A stretch of 5,288 nucleotides of DNA from the NCBI GenBank assembly GCA_003096255.1, contig PIXS01000195.1, positions 1 to 5,288 of the forward strand, in the 5' to 3' direction. The notes below the pieces were generated by a model. That model was not told the DNA's origin. It was given only the letters and a program-made list of their open reading frames with translations, and searched no databases. This DNA is from Candidatus Bathyarchaeum sp. (lineage in GTDB: Archaea; Thermoproteota; Bathyarchaeia; Bathyarchaeales; Bathyarchaeaceae). Shown piece by piece: positions 1-5,003 of this stretch; positions within the stretch are counted from its first letter, which is position 1, and each line of letters begins with the position of its first letter. The position numbers were made by a program, and so were the translations under genes.

Positions 1-225
1 AAACTTACCCGTTTGTGTTATGATGGTTACGGAGACATACACACGGAAATAAAGGACGGCTACAGAATCAAAAGCTGGGCACTAAGACACTATCCTGATG
101 GAGTTCTAGGAACGGATCTGTATGCCATAAAAACTGACAAGTGCATCTCAGTTACCCCAATAAAACTCGAATTTCCTCACAACACACACGCACTAAAGGA
201 CCTGATGGAATCTCTTTCAGACTAA
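1..225 (+). CDS. C-terminal fragment of an unrecognised protein (5' end outside window)
   Basis: The reading frame is open from the first base and ends at TAA 223-225, giving 74 residues. A TTG at 13 could serve as a start, but no Shine-Dalgarno sequence precedes it and the frame has no stop upstream within the window, so I read this as the tail of a longer gene. The peptide is soluble in character, mixed in charge, with several aromatic residues (a CYDGYGD segment near its start) and an amphipathic helix-like end (ALKDLMESLSD). I see no metal-binding motif, membrane helix or family signature. It is separated from the hydrogenase operon by about 300-470 bases containing possible termination and promoter signals, so it is probably a separate transcription unit. 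Function unknown. Confidence 0.6.
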   Translation, partial: KLTRLCYDGYGDIHTEIKDGYRIKSWALRHYPDGVLGTDLYAIKTDKCISVTPIKLEFPHNTHALKDLMESLSD

Positions 226-291
226 ACGCAACACAGGTACCTTTATGCTCCAAAAACTTCTGTAAGTGGCAAAAAGCTGAACCTGATGCTG

Positions 292-329
292 TTTTTGTAA
301 CTTTGTTTCTGGTTTTAGTGCTGTTTTTT
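292..329 (+). terminator. Possible oligo-T transcription terminator of the upstream gene
   Basis: Runs of five T (292-296) and six T (324-329) lie in a generally T-rich stretch 67-104 bases past the stop of the upstream gene. Archaeal RNA polymerase terminates at oligo-T on the non-template strand without needing a hairpin, so this is a plausible termination zone. I see no stable stem before either run. Short T-runs are common in this sequence, so the call is weak. Confidence 0.25.
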
Positions 330-458
330 GGTGTGGACGTGCTTCGGGAAGAAGCTTTATGTGTGGTTGTTGATGAAAAACAGCTCACCGGCAATAGCTT
401 AATTAAATTTAATCTGATATAATTTAGACGAGTAAATTCTATTTTATTATACGGAATC

Positions 459-465
459 TTTAAAT
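459..465 (+). promoter_or_regulatory. Candidate archaeal TATA box (TTTAAAT), upstream option
   Basis: TTTAAAT lies at the end of an AT-rich block, about 60 bases before the ATG of the small ORF at 524. Archaeal transcripts usually start about 25 bases downstream of the TATA centre, predicting a start near 485-490. The GGAGGT at 495-500 would then be in the leader. If correct, the small ORF is the first gene of the hydrogenase operon. The upstream BRE-like bases are not strong; the call rests on position and composition. Confidence 0.3.
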
Positions 466-523
466 CCTAAGTTTTTACTTCCCGTCTCAAAGGCGGAGGT
501 ATTCAAGAACGCACACAAAAACA

Positions 524-691
524 ATGCTTTTCGCATTCACTGGCGCATCGGTTTTCGCTGTCTTGTTAGCTTTGAGTCTGTTCCAAATGAAAACAAAACA
601 ACATTTTGGGGCACGGAAACCAGTAAATGATATAAAACTAATAAACATTTTTTCGACGATAGACCCTAAATATGCCTTAAAGACTTTCTAA
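524..691 (+). CDS. Candidate small single-helix membrane protein, 55 aa
   Basis: An ATG at 524 opens 55 codons ending at TAA 689-691, only four bases before the GTG of the nuoA-like gene. Residues 1-21 (MLFAFTGASVFAVLLALSLFQ) make a plausible membrane helix; the rest is a basic then mixed tail beginning with MKTKQHFGARK. The positive charge after the helix would place the C-terminus in the cytoplasm. Support for a real gene is its tight spacing to the next gene and the clean helix-plus-basic-tail pattern. Against it, the only good ribosome-binding site (GGAGGT, 495-500) is 23 bases upstream, too far, and an alternative promoter lies within the ORF. I recognise no family. If real, it may be an accessory or leader subunit of the hydrogenase, or may couple translation into the nuoA-like gene. 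Confidence 0.4.
   Translation: MLFAFTGASVFAVLLALSLFQMKTKQHFGARKPVNDIKLINIFSTIDPKYALKTF
630..638 (+). promoter_or_regulatory. Candidate archaeal TATA box (ATATAAAAC), operon-proximal option
   Basis: ATATAAAAC follows a BRE-like GTAAATG and lies about 60 bases before the nuoA-like GTG at 696. A transcription start about 25 bases downstream (near 657-662) would give a leader of about 35 bases with no Shine-Dalgarno sequence. If this is the true promoter, the 55-codon frame at 524-691 is not coding. It competes with the candidate at 459-465; the sequence alone does not decide. Confidence 0.3.
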
Positions 692-695
692 ATGG

Positions 696-1031
696 GTGAG
701 AATACGTTTGCTAGTGGAGTCTCTTGTTGCCTTTTTGATTATCTTGGTCCTTACATCGCTGATTTATTTGTCCAGCCGCTTGTTAACACAAAAATCTCCT
801 GTAAGCAAAGAAAAAAGCGCAATGTATGCGTGTGGAGAAAAAGTGTTCTCAAAAAGGCTGCTCGTTAATGTTTCCCTCTACAAGTATCTGATATTCTTCG
901 TCATAATCGATTCTCCTGCGCTGATACTGGCGTTTGCCGCTTCAGCCTTGGAGATGATCAGCCCCTTCGCTTTGTTAATTTATTTAGGAATCATTTTCGC
1001 AGCAGACATGTTGCTTCTGGGAGGCTACTAA
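696..1031 (+). CDS. NuoA-like membrane subunit of a complex I-related hydrogenase
   Basis: This 111-residue protein has three predicted helices (about 5-26, 59-80 and 88-108), the length and layout of NuoA/FpoA/ND3. The loop after helix 1 carries YACG (44-47), matching the conserved Y-x-C-G that holds the redox-state-sensitive loop cysteine of ND3. Helix 2 reads FFVIIDSPAL (67-76), aligning with the FFVIFDVEAL-type segment of NuoA. Asp72 is kept, but Pro74 stands where NuoA has its conserved Glu. In complex I, NuoA packs against NuoH at the junction of the two arms. The GTG at 696 is chosen because an in-frame stop lies at 678-680 and no other start codon intervenes. No Shine-Dalgarno sequence precedes it, so translation may be leader-dependent or coupled to the small upstream ORF. 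The nuoB-like gene starts two bases after its stop. NuoA is not a usual part of group 4 hydrogenases. Confidence 0.85.
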   Translation: MRIRLLVESLVAFLIILVLTSLIYLSSRLLTQKSPVSKEKSAMYACGEKVFSKRLLVNVSLYKYLIFFVIIDSPALILAFAASALEMISPFALLIYLGIIFAADMLLLGGY

Positions 1032-1033
1032 CC

Positions 1034-1462
1034 ATGCCTGACTTAGGCTTACTGAAATGGGCTAGAACAAAATCGCCTTGGCTGCTTCACTTCAACACAG
1101 GAGCCTGCAACGGATGCGACATCGAAGTTGTTGTTCTATTAACTCCCAGATACGATGTGGAACGTTTCGGCATAAAACTGGAGCCCTCACCCCGTCATGC
1201 AGACGTCCTCGTAGTAACTGGACCCGTAACAAGACAATGTGAAGAACGACTCAAGATGATCTATCAGCAGATGCCTGACCCAAAATTTGTTATAGCCGTA
1301 GGAGCCTGCGCATGTTCCGGCGGAATATTCCAAGATTGCTACAACATAAGTGGGCGACTCGACAAGATAATTCCGGTAGACGTATATGTTCCGGGCTGTC
1401 CTCCAAAACCAGAAGCCATAGTTCAGGGCGTCGCGAAACTGCTTGGAAAACTGAAGGGATAA
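1034..1462 (+). CDS. NuoB-like [NiFe] hydrogenase small subunit (group 4 type)
   Basis: The 142-residue protein is a compact group 4 hydrogenase small subunit, related to NuoB, EchC and MbhJ. It binds one [4Fe-4S] cluster, the proximal cluster that hands electrons to or from the NiFe site. Likely ligands are Cys25 and Cys28 in GACNGCDIE (23-31), Cys92 in VGACACSGG (89-97) and Cys122 in VPGCPPKPE (119-127). The CNGCD form is that of hydrogenases; true complex I NuoB has two adjacent cysteines here. Extra cysteines occur at 69, 94 and 102. No signal peptide or membrane helix is present, so it is cytoplasmic, fitting group 4 rather than periplasmic uptake enzymes. A good Shine-Dalgarno sequence (GGGAGG, 1019-1024) sits 9 bases before the ATG. 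The large-subunit gene follows after three bases. Confidence 0.93.
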   Translation: MPDLGLLKWARTKSPWLLHFNTGACNGCDIEVVVLLTPRYDVERFGIKLEPSPRHADVLVVTGPVTRQCEERLKMIYQQMPDPKFVIAVGACACSGGIFQDCYNISGRLDKIIPVDVYVPGCPPKPEAIVQGVAKLLGKLKG

Positions 1463-1465
1463 ATT

Positions 1466-3130
1466 ATGAATAAGTTTGAAAATGCTGTAGAACTTCTTAA
1501 AACTGGTTTGGCTGATGCCATTGTTGATTTAAAGGTTCCTAGGCCAAGGAAAGCTTACATTCTTCTTAAGCCTGAACGCCACAGAGACGCTGTTTCGTTG
1601 CTCCTGAAAAATGTTGAGGACTCGATGCTTTCAACAATAAGTGGAGTAGACCTAGGAGACGAGATAGAGCTAAACTATCACATGGTCTGTGAGGGAACCG
1701 TAACCCTCAAAAATCGGGTTCCCAAAGAAAAACCTGTTACAAAAACGATAACAGACATTCTGCCCGGAGCAAACTTGTATGAACGTGAGGTCTTTGACCT
1801 CTTAGGAGTCGTTTTTGAGGGGCACCCTAATCTGGAAAGGTTACTGCTTCCTGATGTTTGGCCTCAAGGAGATTATCCTCTCCGGAGAGATTGGAAGCCT
1901 CCTGCTATGAATGAAGACGTTTCTGAGGATGCGTTGACGACCGAATCAGAGGATGATTCTGGGAGCATAGTTAATGTTGTTGTGGGTCCTCAGCATCCTG
2001 TTTTGCATGAGCCTGAAAGGTTCTCTTTCAAGATTGACGGCGAGACCGTTGTGGATGTTGAGCCGCGTCTTGGGTACGTTCACAGGGGTATTGAGAAAGC
2101 GGCTGAGCGGATGATGTACTTCCAAGACGTGTTCTTGGTGGAGCGAATCTGTGGAATCTGCAATGCTGCTCACACAACCGTTTTCTGTCAAGCTGTCGAG
2201 GACATAGGAAACATTGAGACTCCGCCACGGGCATTATACTTGCGTACTATTATTCACGAGTTGAACAGGGTTCACAGTCACCTGTTGTTGCTTGGTGTTG
2301 GCGGTCACCTGCTTGGTTTTGAGGCACTGTTTCAGCATGTGTGGCGTGACCGTGAGCCAGTGATGGACATTATTGAACGTATCACAGGTAACCGTTTGAT
2401 GAGCGGGTTTAACACGATCGGCGGAGTAAGACGCGACATAGACCCAAACACGATCGAGAAGACCCTCCAGACAGTCAAGGCTGTTAAGAAACGGGCTGCT
2501 TTCTACAAGAATGTGTTCGAGGAAGACGCAACATTGCGGCTGAGAACCGAAGGCGTCGGCGTGTTAAGCAGAGAGGATGCTCTGAAGTTGTGTGTTGTTG
2601 GTCCTGTTTTGAGGGGTTCAGGGGTTGCTTCTGATGTCCGAAAAGATGACCCTTACGCTGCGTACGAAGATATTCCTTTCAATGTAGCATGCTATAAAGA
2701 GTGTGACACGTGGGCTCGGCTGATGGTCAGAGTTGACGAGGTGCTGGAAAGCTTGGACATAATCGAGTATGCTCTTGGTCATCTTCCTGGTGGACATTTG
2801 CGGGTTAGGGTTCAACGGAAAATACCTGAAGGCGAGGCTGTTAGCCGCGTTGAAGCTCCACGTGGCGAGCTTATACATTATGTCAAAAGCGACGGAACCG
2901 CGTATCCTTACCGTGTTAAGGTTCGTGCTCCAACATTGGCAAACCTTTTGGCTTTTCCGGGCGCAATACGAGGCGCCTACATCGCAGACATTCCCTCAGT
3001 TATGGGAAGCTTAGACCCCTGTTTTTCATGCACTGATCGTATGGCATTCATTGACACAACAAACGGTAAGAAATGGCACTGGAACCTTGACGACGTAAAC
3101 AATCCAGAAAACAGGAAGGCGCGGATCTAG
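1466..3130 (+). CDS. [NiFe] hydrogenase large subunit, fused NuoC-NuoD type (group 4)
   Basis: This 554-residue protein fuses a NuoC-like domain (about 1-147) to a NuoD-like catalytic domain (about 168-554) through an acidic linker (about 148-166). The C half shows the family signature LYEREVFDLLGVVFEGHPNL (104-123), followed by YPLRRDW. The D half begins with GPQHPVLHEPERF (174-186) and keeps both NiFe-binding motifs: ERICGIC (226-232; Cys229 and Cys232) and DPCFSC (517-522; Cys519 and Cys522). True complex I and Fpo have lost these cysteines, so this is an H2-forming or H2-oxidising enzyme, not a quinone or phenazine reductase. DPCFSCTDR-M (517-526) matches the maturation site of E. coli HycE, cut between Arg and Met, predicting removal of 29 residues by a dedicated protease. 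The C-D fusion also occurs in HycE and in E. coli NuoCD. GAAGGG (1453-1458) is a modest ribosome site. Confidence 0.95.
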   Translation: MNKFENAVELLKTGLADAIVDLKVPRPRKAYILLKPERHRDAVSLLLKNVEDSMLSTISGVDLGDEIELNYHMVCEGTVTLKNRVPKEKPVTKTITDILPGANLYEREVFDLLGVVFEGHPNLERLLLPDVWPQGDYPLRRDWKPPAMNEDVSEDALTTESEDDSGSIVNVVVGPQHPVLHEPERFSFKIDGETVVDVEPRLGYVHRGIEKAAERMMYFQDVFLVERICGICNAAHTTVFCQAVEDIGNIETPPRALYLRTIIHELNRVHSHLLLLGVGGHLLGFEALFQHVWRDREPVMDIIERITGNRLMSGFNTIGGVRRDIDPNTIEKTLQTVKAVKKRAAFYKNVFEEDATLRLRTEGVGVLSREDALKLCVVGPVLRGSGVASDVRKDDPYAAYEDIPFNVACYKECDTWARLMVRVDEVLESLDIIEYALGHLPGGHLRVRVQRKIPEGEAVSRVEAPRGELIHYVKSDGTAYPYRVKVRAPTLANLLAFPGAIRGAYIADIPSVMGSLDPCFSCTDRMAFIDTTNGKKWHWNLDDVNNPENRKARI

Positions 3131-3131
3131 A

Positions 3132-4124
3132 ATGGCTCTTGATCTGGTTTTTCTTGTGCGGGCGCTGGTGTTTCCAGGTTTCCTTTTTTTGTTGGTGCTT
3201 GTACTCTTTTTTGACTGGTTTGAACGAAAGGTTGCTGCCCGTTTTCAGAACCGTATGGGTCCAAGTTATGCGGGTCCGTTCGGTATTCTTCAGCCCATTG
3301 CCGATTACATAAAACTGTTTTCGAAGGAGGATATTACACCCGCGAAGACTAACAAGTTTTTGTTTGTGGTGGCTCCTCTTCTGGCTTTTTCGCTTTTTGT
3401 TTTTGCTCTTTTCTTTATCCCGATTGACGGTTCAAACGTGATTTTGAATTCAAGTTTTGAAGGCGATTTGCTTCTGGTTTTGCTTCTGGTGACTCTAGCA
3501 AACTTTGGAATTTTTCTTTCTGGATGGGCTTCTTTGAATCCATACAGTGGAATCGGAGCAACCAGAATTTTGACCCAGTTTCTTGGGTATGATATTCCTC
3601 TTATTCTTCTTGCGATTGGTCCCGCGTTTCTTGCAAGAAGCTTGTCCATTGTAACTATTACGGCGAGCCAAACTCTTCCTTTTGCTATTCTGATTCCGTG
3701 GTCCTGTGCGCTGTTCATTTTAGTGTTGCAGGCTGAGCTGGAGAAGGACCCCTTTGATATACCGCATGCAGAAACCGAGATTGTGGGCGGCTACGAAACA
3801 GAGTACAGCGGAAGAAAACTGGCTTTCATAAAGCTTTCAGAAGATTTCCAGTTCTTGATTGGCGCTTCCCTTGTAACCATGCTGTTTTTGGGTGGCGCTC
3901 ATGGACCTGCGTTTTATGGACCGCCTGAAATCTGGTACGCGTTTTGGTTCATGGTAAAAACGCTTGGGGTCGTATTCATTCTGGAGTATGTTGGTAATGT
4001 TTCTGCCAGATTGCGGATAGACCAGGTTGTTCATGGCAATTGGAAACTGCTGATTCCATTGTCTCTTCTGTCTCTTGCACTTACAGTAATTATTGAACCC
4101 TTGTTGCGGTCGGTGATTGTTTAA
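3132..4124 (+). CDS. NuoH-like membrane anchor subunit (EchB/MbhM/FpoH family)
   Basis: This 330-residue, multi-helix protein is the NuoH/ND1-family subunit that docks the cytoplasmic arm to the membrane arm and starts the proton path. After helix 1 comes the family signature FERKVAARFQNRMGP (30-44) and then GILQPIADYIKLFSKED (51-67), typical of NuoH, HycD and MbhM. The acidic cytoplasmic loop is intact: LEKDPFDIPHAETEIVGGYE (203-222) followed by TEYSG (223-227). ARLRIDQ (292-298) matches the conserved basic segment before the last helix. Length and motifs are complete; no key acidic residue appears lost. The ATG lies one base after the large-subunit stop, with AGGAAGG at 3113-3119 as ribosome site. 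About eight hydrophobic segments are visible. Confidence 0.95.
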   Translation: MALDLVFLVRALVFPGFLFLLVLVLFFDWFERKVAARFQNRMGPSYAGPFGILQPIADYIKLFSKEDITPAKTNKFLFVVAPLLAFSLFVFALFFIPIDGSNVILNSSFEGDLLLVLLLVTLANFGIFLSGWASLNPYSGIGATRILTQFLGYDIPLILLAIGPAFLARSLSIVTITASQTLPFAILIPWSCALFILVLQAELEKDPFDIPHAETEIVGGYETEYSGRKLAFIKLSEDFQFLIGASLVTMLFLGGAHGPAFYGPPEIWYAFWFMVKTLGVVFILEYVGNVSARLRIDQVVHGNWKLLIPLSLLSLALTVIIEPLLRSVIV

Positions 4125-4129
4125 GGAGG
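4125..4129 (+). promoter_or_regulatory. Shine-Dalgarno GGAGG that fixes the GTG start of the nuoI-like gene
   Basis: GGAGG immediately follows the nuoH-like stop (TAA 4122-4124) and sits 8 bases before GTG 4138. A TTG at 4117 in the same frame would place this site inside the coding sequence, so the GTG is the better start. Confidence 0.75.
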
Positions 4130-4137
4130 AAAAATGT

Positions 4138-4548
4138 GTGCCTAAAAAACGACGACTACCAGCACTGATAAAGGACATGGGCGCCTGCATATTCAAGAAG
4201 CCCTTTACTCAAGAGTATCCTTTTGTTAAGGTACAGGCTCCTGAAGGCTACCGTGTCAGACATGTTTTCTATCCTGACAAGTGCATCAGCTGTGGCTTGT
4301 GTGACCGGGACTGCCCAGCTAAGGCCATAGAGCTTGTGGAGGTTTCTGGAAAACGGATGCCCCACTTTTACCTTGACCGCTGCATATTCTGCTATCTATG
4401 CGAAGAGGGATGCCCAAGAGAGGCGATTAAGCTCTCTACAAACTTTGAGATGTCAACAACAGAAACGGATGATCTGATGGTAAACCCGGAAGAGTTTATT
4501 TCTAAACCGAAAACAACTACGGACGAGGAAAAAAAGAATGTTGCTTGA
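4138..4548 (+). CDS. NuoI-like 2x[4Fe-4S] ferredoxin-type subunit
   Basis: Read from GTG 4138, the protein has 136 residues. Two classic cluster motifs lie at residues 49-60 (CISCGLCDRDCP) and 82-93 (CIFCYLCEEGCP), each CxxCxxCxxxCP, so it carries two [4Fe-4S] clusters, as in NuoI, MbhN and EchF. It links the external electron carrier, probably ferredoxin since no diaphorase, F420 or formate subunit is seen here, to the proximal cluster of the NuoB-like subunit. The N-terminus (PKKRRLPAL) is basic, suited to contact with membrane or NuoH. The last 35 or so residues are polar and acidic (ending TTTDEEKKNVA) and carry no cluster ligands. A frame extension to TTG 4117 would add seven residues but overlaps the nuoH-like stop and contains the ribosome site. 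Its 3' end overlaps the next gene by 11 bases. Confidence 0.94.
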   Translation: MPKKRRLPALIKDMGACIFKKPFTQEYPFVKVQAPEGYRVRHVFYPDKCISCGLCDRDCPAKAIELVEVSGKRMPHFYLDRCIFCYLCEEGCPREAIKLSTNFEMSTTETDDLMVNPEEFISKPKTTTDEEKKNVA

Positions 4549-5002
4549 AACAGTTCTAGCTATCGGCATGGTGGTCTCCGCGGTTTTCGCGATATACCTG
4601 AAGGAAACAGTGTCTTCGGTTTTGTCCCTGAGCACCATGATGATTCTGCTTTCAATTCTCTACTTCAATCTGAATGCGCCTTTTGCCGCAATTTTTCAGT
4701 TGGCGCTAGGAACTGGAACCGCAGCGATTTTCCTTCTTGCCGGAGACACGTTGACCAAGAAAAGTGACCCAAAAACGTCAACCAAAACTTTGTTGGTTGG
4801 GCTGGTTGCTTCTGCTATCCTTTGTGTTCCTGTAGTTCTTGGCACTGTGATGACTGAATCTTTAACTCAGTCAGTTGAGTTGTCGCTCTCCAGCGCGTTG
4901 TGGGATTTGAGGGCGATTGATGTTCTTGCTCAAGGTTTAGTGGTTTTGACGGCTGCGCTTGGCGTAGTTATCCTTTTGAAGGAGCAACGGAGGCGAAAGT
5001 GA
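4538..5002 (+). CDS. NuoJ-like / MbhD-MbhE-like membrane subunit
   Basis: The 154-residue protein has about five hydrophobic helices (roughly 4-21, 28-45, 49-69, 84-104 and 126-148). Residues 46-70 (NAPFAAIFQLALGTGTAAIF and on to GD) recall the NuoJ segment with its conserved Gln followed by a glycine-rich helix, and also MbhD, whose AP-containing stretch usually has Glu at the place of Gln54. The end, LRAIDVLAQGLVVLTAALGV (124-143), closely recalls the MbhE and MrpA C-terminal signature (D-F-R-x-x-D-T-L-G-E), but with Gln132 in place of Glu. One gene therefore seems to cover both MbhD- and MbhE-like parts, as NuoJ does. It would sit in the membrane arm beside the K-like subunit. The ATG overlaps the nuoI-like gene by 11 bases, with GAGG (4525-4528) upstream. 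Family-level call is firm; the exact subfamily is inference. Confidence 0.8.
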   Translation: MLLETVLAIGMVVSAVFAIYLKETVSSVLSLSTMMILLSILYFNLNAPFAAIFQLALGTGTAAIFLLAGDTLTKKSDPKTSTKTLLVGLVASAILCVPVVLGTVMTESLTQSVELSLSSALWDLRAIDVLAQGLVVLTAALGVVILLKEQRRRK

Positions 5003-5003
5003 A

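Larger units (their letters stand above)
226..523. other. Intergenic region, no gene seen
   Basis: No convincing gene lies here on either strand. The longest open frames are a plus-strand frame ending at 422 that overlaps the upstream gene in another phase, and a minus-strand frame across 152-394; both look like chance frames of low-complexity composition. The stretch holds T-runs at 292-296 and 324-329, a very AT-rich block at about 395-480 that includes a perfect 12-bp palindrome (ATTAAATTTAAT, 402-413), a TATA-like TTTAAAT at 459-465, and a strong Shine-Dalgarno-like GGAGGT at 495-500 with no normal start codon at the usual distance. Confidence 0.6.

Noticed and set aside
152..394. Minus-strand open frame of 80 codons
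   Set aside because: Composition is Ser/Thr/Lys-rich low complexity from the reverse of T-rich DNA; it overlaps the upstream gene and has no recognisable motif.
371..417. Possible C/D-box guide RNA (TGATGA at 371-376, CTGA at 414-417)
   Set aside because: The base before TGATGA is T rather than a purine, no internal D' and C' boxes are seen, and no terminal stem forms. Such short motifs arise easily by chance.
141..422. Plus-strand open frame of 93 codons with a hydrophobic stretch around 283-345
   Set aside because: Its first third overlaps the upstream gene in a different phase, no ribosome site precedes a start, and the hydrophobic part reflects T-rich non-coding sequence. No family features are visible.
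3305..3718. Minus-strand open frame of 137 codons inside the nuoH-like gene
   Set aside because: It is antisense to strongly conserved NuoH coding sequence, with an implausible basic composition; a shadow of the real gene.
4117..4137. TTG start seven codons upstream for the nuoI-like gene
   Set aside because: It overlaps the end of the nuoH-like gene and would translate the GGAGG ribosome site, which is ideally spaced for GTG 4138.
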